Of a stretch of DNA of 12,411 bases, positions 1-6,448 are shown in pieces. The position numbers and the translations under genes were made by a program. The stretch is from Bacilli bacterium (GTDB lineage Bacteria > Bacillota_I > Bacilli_A > ML615J-28 > CAG-698), in the NCBI GenBank assembly GCA_028691905.1, contig JAQUYJ010000019.1:1-12411 (forward strand). Reading direction: 5' to 3'. Below the pieces are notes generated by a model. It was given only the letters and a program-made list of their open reading frames with translations. It was not told the origin of the DNA and did not search any database. The first letter of the stretch is position 1, and every line of letters begins with the position of its first letter.

Positions 1-134
1 GTTCACCGATTATAGGAGACAGGCTGTATGGGGGAAACCCCGCTTCCCGACTCCATCTCCATTGCCTGGAAATGAAGTTTATTCCTTTTCTTTCCAACCA
101 ACCGTTCACGATTCATGCTCCCTGTCCATTTTAA
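1..134 (+). CDS. RluA/RluD-family pseudouridine synthase, C-terminal end (partial)
   Basis: This is the 3' end of a gene entering from the left, read in frame 3 (codons from position 3, TAA at 132-134); about 43 codons are visible. The translation opens SPIIGDRLYGG and continues with SRLHLHCLEMKF. This matches the conserved C-terminal segment of RluA/RluD-type 23S rRNA pseudouridine synthases, in which a 'G-H-P-I-x-G-D-x-x-Y-G' motif is followed by 'R-x-x-L-H-x-x-x-L-x-F' and a Pro-containing tail. Enzymes of this family isomerise specific uridines in rRNA or tRNA. The catalytic Asp lies upstream, outside the window, so the exact member (RluD, YlyB-like or other) cannot be named. Too short for automatic ORF calling; identified by motif. 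Confidence 0.82.
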   Translation, partial: SPIIGDRLYGGNPASRLHLHCLEMKFIPFLSNQPFTIHAPCPF

Positions 135-143
135 AGCAAAAAA

Positions 144-172
144 ACCCCTTATCTTTTTTTCTGTGCTATAAT
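144..172 (+). promoter_or_regulatory. Extended -10 promoter of the nitroreductase gene
   Basis: TGCTATAAT at 164-172 is a perfect extended -10 element (TG-n-TATAAT, hexamer 167-172). No recognisable -35 hexamer lies 16-18 nt upstream (around 144-149), so it probably relies on the TG extension. Predicted start is near 179, giving a leader of about 20 nt. A purine-rich ribosome site (GAAAGGA, about 183-189) lies 10 nt before the ATG at 199. Confidence 0.75.
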
Positions 173-198
173 GGAAGAAAAAGAAAGGAATAAAAAAA

Positions 199-798
199 AT
201 GAATAAAAATTTTATCGATATGATTAAAATGCGTCGTTCGCGTTACGAACTAACCAATACATCACCCTTATCGGAAGAGCAGATCAATGAATTGGTGGAA
301 CAGGTTGTTCAACATGTTCCTTCCGCCTTTCATTCGGAAAGTGCACGTGCTGTTATCCTGTTTCAGGAAGCCCACCATCAATTGTGGGATATTACAACCC
401 AAACCCTAAAAGCGATTGTTCCAGCAAATAAGTTTGCCGGCACCCAAAAGAAAATGAATGCTTTTGATCAGGCATACGGTACCATTTTGTTTTTTGAAGA
501 TCAGGCGGTTGTCTCAGGCCTGCAGAAAGATTTCCCACTGTATAAAGAAGTATTTCCGGTCTGGAGCAATCAAAGTGCCGGAATGGTTCAGTTTGCAGTA
601 TGGACAGCTCTGGCGGAAGCAGGACTTGGTGCTTCCCTCCAACATTATAATCCGTTGATTGATGAAGCGGTAAAAAAGCGTTTTGAGCTTCCTGCAGAAT
701 GGAAATTAATGGCGCAGATGCCGTTTGGAAAAGCAACGGCTCCGGATGAAGATAAGACGTTTCAGGATATCAAAACCCGGGTTTTTGTGAAAAAATAA
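199..798 (+). CDS. Nitroreductase family protein, Hbn1/Frm2-like
   Basis: A 199-residue single-domain FMN flavoprotein, the usual size of the compact nitroreductase subgroup that includes yeast Hbn1/Frm2 and many Firmicute proteins. Visible signatures are the N-terminal Arg pair for FMN phosphate (RRS, residues 12-14), PSAFHSES (41-48), YGTILFFED (93-101), the FPVWSNQSAGM segment (119-129) and GLGASLQHYNPLID (142-155), then AQMPFG (172-177). Members reduce nitro groups or quinone-like compounds with NAD(P)H; the physiological substrate is unknown, and some members are linked to redox or lipid signalling. It has its own promoter and terminator, so it is probably monocistronic and cytosolic. 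Family assignment is firm; substrate is not inferable. Confidence 0.93.
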   Translation: MNKNFIDMIKMRRSRYELTNTSPLSEEQINELVEQVVQHVPSAFHSESARAVILFQEAHHQLWDITTQTLKAIVPANKFAGTQKKMNAFDQAYGTILFFEDQAVVSGLQKDFPLYKEVFPVWSNQSAGMVQFAVWTALAEAGLGASLQHYNPLIDEAVKKRFELPAEWKLMAQMPFGKATAPDEDKTFQDIKTRVFVKK

Positions 799-805
799 GG
801 AACAG

Positions 806-836
806 ACCAACAAAGCATGCTTTGTTGGTTTTTGTT
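806..836 (+). terminator. Rho-independent terminator after the nitroreductase
   Basis: A perfect inverted repeat at 807-828 (CCAACAAAGCA paired with TGCTTTGTTGG), extended by A806-T829, is followed by a T-rich tail (829-836, interrupted by one G). It begins 8 nt after the TAA stop. The -35 box of the next promoter starts at 838, so termination and re-initiation signals are nearly contiguous. Confidence 0.9.
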
Positions 837-837
837 A

Positions 838-866
838 TTGCTTTATTGGTCCAGGATTGATATAAT
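838..866 (+). promoter_or_regulatory. Promoter of the aldo/keto reductase and membrane protein genes
   Basis: The -35 box is TTGCTT (838-843), followed by a 17-nt spacer ending in TGA and then TATAAT (861-866), so the -10 is TG-extended. Start should be near 872-874, only 8-10 nt before the ATG at 882. The transcript would then begin almost at the weak ribosome site GGTGAT. Confidence 0.8.
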
Positions 867-881
867 ACAATTGGTGATAAG

Positions 882-1862
882 ATGAGACGTTTGGGAAAGA
901 CTTCCCTTTTAGTAAATCAGATAGGATTTGGTGGAATACCGATTCAGCGTGTTACAGAACAGGATGTATGTGCACTGTTTGATGAGATGCAGAAGCAAGG
1001 TATTCAATTTGTCGATACAGCCAGAGCATATACTTCCAGTGAAGAAATGATTGGAAAAGCACTGGTTGGCCGCAGGGATCAGTTCGTTTTAGCGACTAAA
1101 TCGCTGAAAAGAACATATGAAGGTATGAAGGAAGATATCCAGACCAGCCTAAACAACCTTCAGACGACATGGATCGATTTGTATCAGATTCATAACATCA
1201 AGGCAAATGAAGATTATTCGGGAGCATGGAAAGCACTGGAAGAAGCAAAACAGGCCGGCTTCATCCATCATATCGGAATTACTTCCCACAGCTTTTCTTT
1301 AATGAACAAAATTATTCGGGAAGGAAAAACAGAAACAATCATGTTTCCCTATAATTTTTTGGAACAGGATGCAGAAACCCTTTTCCAGCAGGCTCATAAA
1401 AAAGGCATTGGTACGATAGTGATGAAACCACTGGCCGGCGGTGTGATTGAAAAAGCAACCTGTTCCCTGAAGTTCATCCTCCAAAATGAGGATGTGGATA
1501 TCGTCATTCCGGGAATGGCTACCATTGAAGAGGTAAAAGAAAATGCGGTCTGTAGAAAAGGCCCGTTTACCCAGGCCGAAGAAGAGTATATGTATCATCT
1601 CAAACGGGAACTGGAGGGGAACTTTTGCCATCGCTGTGGATATTGCCTGCCCTGCAGTGTAGGCATAGATATACCGGCAGCATTTTTGTTTGAAGGATAT
1701 TACAGGCGTTATGATTTGAAAGAATGGGCCAAAGAACGCTATCAAACCCTTGCGGTGAAAGTCGATGCCTGCATTGAATGTGGATTATGTGAGATGCGGT
1801 GCCCGTATTCTTTAAAAATTATCGAAAAATTAAAAAGAGTAAAAGGAATTTTTCATGAATAA
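882..1862 (+). CDS. Aldo/keto reductase with C-terminal 4Fe-4S dicluster module
   Basis: 326 residues. Residues 1-230 are an AKR TIM barrel with the complete catalytic tetrad: D45 and Y50 in VDTARAY, K73 in ATKS, H104 in YQIHN; GFGGIP (15-20) and MKPLAGGV (181-188) are also typical. The tail carries two Cys groups, C249/C252/C255/C258 and C297/C300/C303/C307-Pro, as in AKRs with a ferredoxin-like C-terminus that should bind two [4Fe-4S] clusters. Barrel AKRs reduce carbonyls with NAD(P)H; in this Fe-S subgroup the substrate is generally unknown, and the clusters suggest electron transfer and an anaerobic lifestyle. The ATG at 882 sits 15 nt after the -10. The 3' end overlaps the next gene by 8 nt. 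Family firm, substrate unknown. Confidence 0.95.
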   Translation: MRRLGKTSLLVNQIGFGGIPIQRVTEQDVCALFDEMQKQGIQFVDTARAYTSSEEMIGKALVGRRDQFVLATKSLKRTYEGMKEDIQTSLNNLQTTWIDLYQIHNIKANEDYSGAWKALEEAKQAGFIHHIGITSHSFSLMNKIIREGKTETIMFPYNFLEQDAETLFQQAHKKGIGTIVMKPLAGGVIEKATCSLKFILQNEDVDIVIPGMATIEEVKENAVCRKGPFTQAEEEYMYHLKRELEGNFCHRCGYCLPCSVGIDIPAAFLFEGYYRRYDLKEWAKERYQTLAVKVDACIECGLCEMRCPYSLKIIEKLKRVKGIFHE

Positions 1863-2325
1863 AAAGAAAATCATTTTGATTGGATGGACAGCAGACATTG
1901 CTCTGTTATATCTGTCCATTTTTCTTCCCAAAAATGAAGTAATCTATGATATTACCTTTATCGTTTTTCTGATTACTTTTCTTGTCGGACCCCTGTTATT
2001 GCTCGTTTGGGGGCTCTTTGCCTGTTTTCAGGAAAAAGAAAATCAGTTTTCTTTTCATCATCTGCTTCCGATGGGAGGATTCCTTCTGTTGGAATTGGCT
2101 GGGTTTATCAAGTTCCAGCAGGCTCTTATTGAAGAAGCGATGGCGGAATGGATTATCGTAATCAGCGCTGCTGTTTTTATTCATATCACTGTCGGGCTTC
2201 TTTTATGGCGCATGAAATACAATTTCCGCCGCCAGGCATTTTTAACGATTATTTCCCTGCTTGTTCATTTCACGTTTCTCTATTTTGCCATTCAAATTTC
2301 CTTTATATACAATAACCTGTGGTAA
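1855..2325 (+). CDS. Small polytopic membrane protein of unknown function
   Basis: 156 residues that I do not recognise as a named family. Hydrophobic stretches at about 6-24, 31-57, 70-88, 98-118 and 128-150 indicate four or five membrane-spanning helices, with short Lys/Arg-containing connections (for example MKYNFRR, 120-126). No catalytic motif is visible. Start choice: the ATG at 1855 lies within the last codons of the aldo/keto reductase and has AAAGGA (about 1842-1846) 8 nt upstream, so the two genes are almost certainly co-transcribed and translationally coupled. That arrangement suggests a functional link to the Fe-S reductase, but this is inference only. No strong terminator follows before the next promoter. 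Confidence 0.8.
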   Translation: MNKKKIILIGWTADIALLYLSIFLPKNEVIYDITFIVFLITFLVGPLLLLVWGLFACFQEKENQFSFHHLLPMGGFLLLELAGFIKFQQALIEEAMAEWIIVISAAVFIHITVGLLLWRMKYNFRRQAFLTIISLLVHFTFLYFAIQISFIYNNLW

Positions 2326-2359
2326 TCTTAAGCCAACCTAAAACCGGGAATTAAAATGC

Positions 2360-2388
2360 TTTCATTTTACTTCTGTTTGTTGTATAAT
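2360..2388 (+). promoter_or_regulatory. Promoter of the lipoprotein amidase gene
   Basis: TATAAT at 2383-2388 is directly preceded by TG; 17 nt upstream is TTTCAT (2360-2365), a weak -35. Predicted start near 2395 leaves about 25 nt before the ATG at 2420, with GAGAGGA (2410-2416) as ribosome site. Confidence 0.65.
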
Positions 2389-2419
2389 TTAAGAAGGGAA
2401 ATTGGGAAAGAGAGGAATT

Positions 2420-4324
2420 ATGAGATTAAAAGCCTTATTCACTTTTGTTGCCATCGGTTTGATTGGACTGTTGGCCGGTTGTTCCGCTGCTCCACAGGCA
2501 GATGAAACGATTCTAACTTTAAATGAAATCACTACCTGGGTTCAAACTCAGGTGCCGGAATATACAAGGGAAGACATTGTATTGCCTTCGACACACCCTG
2601 AATTGGGAGGCATTATTCAATGGACATCTTTTGATGAGGATGTAGTGGATGCCGACGGTACAATCCATTTGGAAAGTGGTGTCAGCGAAGCAATTTTGGA
2701 ATATACCGTTACCCTGAACAGCAAAGCAAAGCAGGAATTTATCGTTGTAACGGTATCGGCTCTGACTTTGGAGGATGTTGCTCTTGAATTTGAAAAACAG
2801 TTCAGTGCATACATTACAAGGGATTATGATGTTCGACTGAATATTTATCCCGGATACGAAATAACTTGGACTTCATCGGATGAATCCATTTTCTCCAATG
2901 AGGGAATTTATACTCAGCCGGTTGACAATATGCCGTTGACAATTACATATGAAATTCATTTTGGAGAGGACAGTCAAGTGTTTACAAAAGACGTAATTGT
3001 TCAGGGAGTACCGTTCATTGAAAAAGCAAATGAAATCGGAGCCTGGATTGAAGAAAATTATTTACCGAACCGTGTCATTGATTCTGCATTGACGCTTCCC
3101 AGCGAAGATGAAAAATACGGCGCAACCATTGATTGGATTGCAAGCAATCCGGATGTAATCAGTTCCAGCGGAGTGGTCCGTCAATATGCATTTGATCGGT
3201 ACCTGACTCTTTATGCGGAGATCAGGATTGATGATTTGATGACAAGGAGTCGTTTTGATGTCATCGTCAAAGCAAGTCCTGTTACAACCCTGACCGAAAA
3301 AGTAAACAGTTTTCTGGATGCCATTGCCGTCAGTGAAATTGATCGCTTATCCTTTACTTATTACTCGAATATCAACCAATATTATAATTATATTCCTTTT
3401 TACGATTCGAATCCGACTCCTGTTGTCGAACAGATTATTGCTTTAAGAAGTGTGAAACCTGACTCCAGCAGACCGGGGACCAAACTCTACAGTGTTGAAT
3501 TTGTGACCATTCACGACACCGCCAACAATAATTCCACTGCAGGTGCCCAAACCCATGCCAATATTCTCACAAATGGTTTTTCTGCTTCCTGGCATTATTC
3601 GATTGATGACAAGGGAGCCTATCACTCCATTCCAAATGATGAAGTAGCATGGCATGCCGGTGACGGAGCAAGAGCTTTTGAATTGGTGGATACAAATGTT
3701 GTAGCCGGAGCAGCCTATCCCAAACAAACCATAACAACAGATGGCTATTTTGCTTTAAACGGCGTCAAAACAACCATTAAAGCACCAACCAGTGACGGCC
3801 GAACCCTCTCTACAAAAGACATTACACCATCGGGTATTTACACCACTATCGGGGAAAACGGCAATTACTGGATGAACCGTTCTTATTTTAATACCGATTA
3901 CGGAAAAATTTCCAATCACGGTGGAAACCGCAATTCTATCGGAATCGAATCAGCGGTCAATGCAGGTACCGATTATGGAACAACCCAGCGTTTGCTGGCC
4001 AAACTGGTCGCAAAATTATTGGTTGACAATGGGTTGGATGTTGACCGGGTAATGCAGCATAACAATTTCAGTGGGAAAGACTGCCCGCTGACACTGCGCA
4101 GAACCGAATACTGGAATACATTTTTGGATCTTGTTTCGATGGAAAAATTCGCCCTTGAAGAATTACAGAATGTCAGTTTTATCTGGCATACCCAAACCGC
4201 AATTCTAAATACGAAGGGTCAAATTGCTTTAAACAAAGGAACAACCACCCTGTTGAATTACTCTGTGGATGTTACCTATGATACAGTGAATACAACCAAA
4301 GTTTATTCGACCATTTTAAAATAA
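2420..4324 (+). CDS. Lipoprotein N-acetylmuramoyl-L-alanine amidase with three Ig-like repeats
   Basis: 634 residues, an exported peptidoglycan hydrolase. Residues 1-21 form a lipoprotein signal (MRLK, hydrophobic core, lipobox LAGC with acceptor C21). Three degenerate bacterial Ig-like repeats follow at about 27-113, 114-196 and 197-287, each with a central Trp-x-Ser/Ala-Ser strand (W68, W150, W239). The Amidase_2 (T7-lysozyme-like) domain covers about 357-569: zinc ligands H365 (IHDTAN), H547 (MQHNNF) and C555, catalytic Y393 (WHYSI) and K553 (GKDC). The H365-C555 distance of 190 residues exceeds a minimal domain, implying inserted loops around 412-495. It should cleave the amide between MurNAc and L-Ala of the stem peptide; the Ig-like repeats probably hold the enzyme in or near the wall. 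An in-frame TTG at 2402 was not chosen because it sits too close to the predicted transcript start and adds six residues before the signal. Confidence 0.92.
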   Translation: MRLKALFTFVAIGLIGLLAGCSAAPQADETILTLNEITTWVQTQVPEYTREDIVLPSTHPELGGIIQWTSFDEDVVDADGTIHLESGVSEAILEYTVTLNSKAKQEFIVVTVSALTLEDVALEFEKQFSAYITRDYDVRLNIYPGYEITWTSSDESIFSNEGIYTQPVDNMPLTITYEIHFGEDSQVFTKDVIVQGVPFIEKANEIGAWIEENYLPNRVIDSALTLPSEDEKYGATIDWIASNPDVISSSGVVRQYAFDRYLTLYAEIRIDDLMTRSRFDVIVKASPVTTLTEKVNSFLDAIAVSEIDRLSFTYYSNINQYYNYIPFYDSNPTPVVEQIIALRSVKPDSSRPGTKLYSVEFVTIHDTANNNSTAGAQTHANILTNGFSASWHYSIDDKGAYHSIPNDEVAWHAGDGARAFELVDTNVVAGAAYPKQTITTDGYFALNGVKTTIKAPTSDGRTLSTKDITPSGIYTTIGENGNYWMNRSYFNTDYGKISNHGGNRNSIGIESAVNAGTDYGTTQRLLAKLVAKLLVDNGLDVDRVMQHNNFSGKDCPLTLRRTEYWNTFLDLVSMEKFALEELQNVSFIWHTQTAILNTKGQIALNKGTTTLLNYSVDVTYDTVNTTKVYSTILK

Positions 4325-4329
4325 AAAAC

Positions 4330-4376
4330 AAGCAAGTATTTTTTCAAAAAAAGATGAAAAAATATTTGCTTTTTTA
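4330..4376 (+). terminator. Rho-independent terminator after the amidase gene
   Basis: A 17-bp stem (4330-4346 with 4355-4371, one G-U pair, otherwise complete) closes an 8-nt A-rich loop and is followed by a run of T to 4375. It starts 5 nt after the stop codon. Its 3' arm contains the -35 box of the next promoter (4366-4371). Confidence 0.9.
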
Positions 4377-4394
4377 ATTGTTTTGTGGTAAAAT
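4366..4394 (+). promoter_or_regulatory. Main promoter of the S10-spc ribosomal protein operon
   Basis: TTGCTT (4366-4371), a 17-nt spacer, then TAAAAT (4389-4394) preceded by TGG, giving an extended -10. It has the same -35 sequence and spacing as the promoter at 838-866. Predicted start is at about 4400-4402. No other promoter is visible in the operon down to the window end. Confidence 0.82.
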
Positions 4395-4398
4395 ATAC

Positions 4399-4525
4399 AA
4401 GGCTCTAATCAGAGCTTCGATTTATGAGGTTGCTGAAACGCACGGTTGAGTTGCCTATACTCCGTGTTATCAGGTAATTCATAAATCGCAAACAGGCACA
4501 TTGATGCAAAAGGAGGAAAGTAAAA
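4399..4525 (+). ncRNA. Structured 5' leader of the S10 operon, candidate r-protein autoregulatory RNA
   Basis: Folded by eye. A 5' hairpin (GCTCT 4402-4406 with AGAGC 4411-4415, tetraloop) lies at the transcript start. One long interrupted hairpin follows: P1 of 10 perfect bp (4418-4427 with 4479-4488); 4 bp (4429-4432 with 4475-4478); 4 bp (4433-4436 with 4470-4473), separated by single-G bulges; an internal loop; CACG/CGTG (4441-4444 with 4463-4466); a GTT bulge; and GAGT/ACTC (4448-4451 with 4459-4462) closing a 7-nt loop. That loop's TGCCT (4452-4456) is complementary to AGGCA at 4494-4498, 5 nt past P1, so a pseudoknot is possible. The rpsJ ribosome site (AAGGAGG, about 4510-4515) follows 12 nt later. 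No T-run terminator is present, so any control would act on translation or elongation. In other bacteria L4, encoded in this operon, binds the S10 leader; that ligand is an inference here. Confidence 0.7.
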
Positions 4526-4831
4526 ATGGCAAAACAATCGTTAAGAATTAAACTTGTTTCTTACGATCACCGATTAATTGATGAATCGGCCAAGAAAATT
4601 GTAGAAGCTGCGAAAAAGACAGGAGCTATTGTATCCGGTCCCATCCCCCTGCCTACAGAAAAAGAGGTCTTTACGGTCATCCGTTCACCTCATAAGTACA
4701 AAGACAGTCGTGAACAGTTCGAAAGAAGAACCCACAAACGACTAATCGACATCGTGGTAACCACTCCAAAGACAATGGACACATTGGTTCATTTGGAAAT
4801 ACCGTCCGGTGTGGATATCATTTTAAAATAG
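4526..4831 (+). CDS. rpsJ: 30S ribosomal protein S10 (uS10)
   Basis: 101 residues, close to the family's usual 102. The sequence follows S10 closely: RIKLVSYDHRLID near the N-terminus, the GPIPLPTEKEVFTVIRSPH loop (residues 38-56) and the RRTHKRLIDI segment, which is the long loop that reaches into the head of the 30S subunit. S10 assembles late into the 30S head and also acts as NusE in Nus-dependent antitermination, binding NusB. It is the first gene of the operon, placed just after the structured leader, with a strong AAGGAGG site. The TAG stop is immediately followed by an in-frame TGA, giving a tandem stop. Confidence 0.98.
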   Translation: MAKQSLRIKLVSYDHRLIDESAKKIVEAAKKTGAIVSGPIPLPTEKEVFTVIRSPHKYKDSREQFERRTHKRLIDIVVTTPKTMDTLVHLEIPSGVDIILK

Positions 4832-4854
4832 TGAGTGAATAGGAGGTGAAACTC

Positions 4855-5508
4855 ATGGCCAAAGGAATCTTAGGTAAAAAAGTCGGAATGACTCAAATTT
4901 TTACTCCAGAAGGAGTCTTGGTACCTGTTACTGTAATAGAAGTGACTCCCAATGTAGTAATGCAAAAGAAAACGATGGAAACAGATGGATATGAATCCAT
5001 TCAATTAGGTTATGCGGACAAGAAAAATGTCACAAAACCTGAAATTGGGCACGCTGCAAAAGCCAATACCAACCCTAAGCGCTTCGTAAAAGAAATTGCT
5101 GGGAAAGAAATGATGGCATTTGAAGTAGGCCAAGAGGTTAAAGCTAATATATTTGGTGAAGGAGAAATCGTTGATGTTACAGGAACATCCAAAGGTAAAG
5201 GATATTCCGGTGCTATTAAACGTCACAATTTCGCCCGTGGACCAATGGCTCACGGTTCCGGATATCATCGTGGTATCGGATCAATGGGTGAACGAAATTC
5301 CCAACGTGTTCGTAAAGGAAAGAAAATGGCGGGAAGAATGGGTGGCGAAACAGTTACCATTCAAAATCTGGAAGTAGTAAAAGTAGACTTAGAAAAGAAT
5401 GTTGTGTTAATCAGAGGGAATGTACCCGGAGCGAAGAATTCATTTGTCGTTATTTCAAATGGGGTAAAAGCTGCCACTCCCGGTATTAATCCAGCGGCAC
5501 TAGCTTAA
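4855..5508 (+). CDS. rplC: 50S ribosomal protein L3 (uL3)
   Basis: 217 residues from the ATG at 4855. The start MAKGILGKKVGMTQIF is the canonical L3 N-terminus. The GTG at 4846 in the same frame is rejected because it overlaps the AGGAGGTG ribosome site (4841-4848, 6 nt before the ATG). The family signature region F-A-R-G-P-M-A-H-G-S and the following H-R-G-I-G-S-M-G correspond to the long loop that extends towards the peptidyl transferase centre. L3 is an early assembly protein that binds the 3' end of 23S rRNA. It follows rpsJ by 23 nt. Confidence 0.97.
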   Translation: MAKGILGKKVGMTQIFTPEGVLVPVTVIEVTPNVVMQKKTMETDGYESIQLGYADKKNVTKPEIGHAAKANTNPKRFVKEIAGKEMMAFEVGQEVKANIFGEGEIVDVTGTSKGKGYSGAIKRHNFARGPMAHGSGYHRGIGSMGERNSQRVRKGKKMAGRMGGETVTIQNLEVVKVDLEKNVVLIRGNVPGAKNSFVVISNGVKAATPGINPAALA

Positions 5509-5527
5509 TTGGAAAGGAGAAATACAA

Positions 5528-6154
5528 ATGCCTAGTATTGTAGTATTCAACCAACTCGGTGCAGAAGTTGGTAAAATGAACTTAAATAAAAATGTGTTTG
5601 CTATTGAACCAAACATGCAAGTGGTGTATGACGTTATCAATTCACAACGTGCTGGAATGAGACAAGGAACACATAAAACAAAAACGCGCACTGAAGTAAG
5701 AGGTGGCGGTAGAAAACCATGGCGTCAAAAAGGAACAGGACGTGCCCGTCAAGGCTCCATCCGTTCTCCACAGTGGCGTGGCGGTGGTGTTGTTTTTGGC
5801 CCAACTCCAAGAACATATACCTTGAAAGTAAACAAAAAAGTTGTGAAATTGGCTTTGAAATCATTATTGACTGACCGTTTCCAAAATAAACGCTTGGTTG
5901 TAGTAGACAAACTGGAATTACAGGAATTCAAAACCAAAAACATGGTTGAAATTTTAAAGAACTTAAATGCATACGACAAGAAAGTAGTCGTTATTACCCT
6001 GGAAGAAGATCCTTACTTGGTTCTTGCCGGAAGAAATATTCCCAATGTCTACATTCAGACAAAAGATCATTTAAGTGTTTATGATTTAATCAATGCGGAT
6101 ATGTATGTTGCTACCCAAGAAGTGATTAAAAAGTATGAGGAGGATTTGAAATAA
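5528..6154 (+). CDS. rplD: 50S ribosomal protein L4 (uL4)
   Basis: 208 residues, normal length. The basic, Gly/Arg-rich extended loop at about residues 48-90 (RGGGRKPWRQKGTGRAR and the following SPQWRGGG stretch) reaches the polypeptide exit tunnel constriction; changes in this loop give macrolide resistance in other species, but nothing here looks aberrant. In Enterobacteria L4 is also the regulator that binds the S10 leader, making it the natural candidate ligand for the leader at 4399-4525; whether that holds in this lineage is inference. The ribosome site is AAAGGAG. The TAA stop shares one base with the rplW ATG (TAATG), so the two are translationally coupled. Confidence 0.97.
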   Translation: MPSIVVFNQLGAEVGKMNLNKNVFAIEPNMQVVYDVINSQRAGMRQGTHKTKTRTEVRGGGRKPWRQKGTGRARQGSIRSPQWRGGGVVFGPTPRTYTLKVNKKVVKLALKSLLTDRFQNKRLVVVDKLELQEFKTKNMVEILKNLNAYDKKVVVITLEEDPYLVLAGRNIPNVYIQTKDHLSVYDLINADMYVATQEVIKKYEEDLK

Positions 6155-6438
6155 TGAAAAACGCATACGATGTTGTTAAACGTCCTTTAATTACTGAAAA
6201 ATCAACCAAATTGGTCGAAGAACGAAAATACACTTTTGAAGTAATGCAGGGTGTCAATAAAATTGAAGTGAAAAATGCAGTGGAAGAATTATTCAAAGTA
6301 AAAGTTACTGCTGTAAACATTATTAATGTTCGTAAAAAAGAACGAAAAGTCGGCAAATATGAAGGATTACGTCCTGCCGTCCGTAAAGCAATTGTTACAC
6401 TTGCTGAAGGACAAAAATTAGACGTATTCGAAGTATAG
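6154..6438 (+). CDS. rplW: 50S ribosomal protein L23 (uL23)
   Basis: 94 residues, typical of bacterial L23. Motifs include the start region DVVKRPLITEKST, YTFEV, KIEVKNAVEELFKVKVTAVN and the basic loop RKKERKVGKYEG. L23 sits at the exit of the nascent peptide tunnel and is the docking site for trigger factor and the signal recognition particle. The acidic surface residue contacting trigger factor (in E. coli Glu18) is probably within ITEKSTKLVEE. Its start overlaps the rplD stop by one base, with GAGGAGG (6137-6143) inside rplD as its ribosome site. The TAG stop is part of the ribosome site of rplB (TAGGAGG). Confidence 0.97.
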   Translation: MKNAYDVVKRPLITEKSTKLVEERKYTFEVMQGVNKIEVKNAVEELFKVKVTAVNIINVRKKERKVGKYEGLRPAVRKAIVTLAEGQKLDVFEV

Positions 6439-6448
6439 GAGGTTCACC

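Noticed and set aside
1..116. Minus-strand reading frames at the left edge (a 37-codon ATG frame at 3-116 and a GTG frame open to the edge with AGGGAG 8 nt upstream)
   Set aside because: They overlap the clear plus-strand C-terminus of a pseudouridine synthase and have no family match; the only possible promoter would start transcription inside the ribosome site.
131..162. A7 ... T7 stretch as a terminator for the pseudouridine synthase gene
   Set aside because: The stem would be only A-T pairs with a 9-nt loop and no GC core; too weak to call.
2352..2369. AT-only inverted repeat (TAAAATG / CATTTTA) after the membrane protein gene
   Set aside because: 7 bp, AT-rich, no T tail, and it overlaps the weak -35 of the next promoter; not a convincing terminator.
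2402..2419. TTG start six codons upstream for the amidase
   Set aside because: It lies about 7 nt from the predicted transcript start; the ATG at 2420 has GAGAGGA upstream and gives a clean lipoprotein signal peptide.
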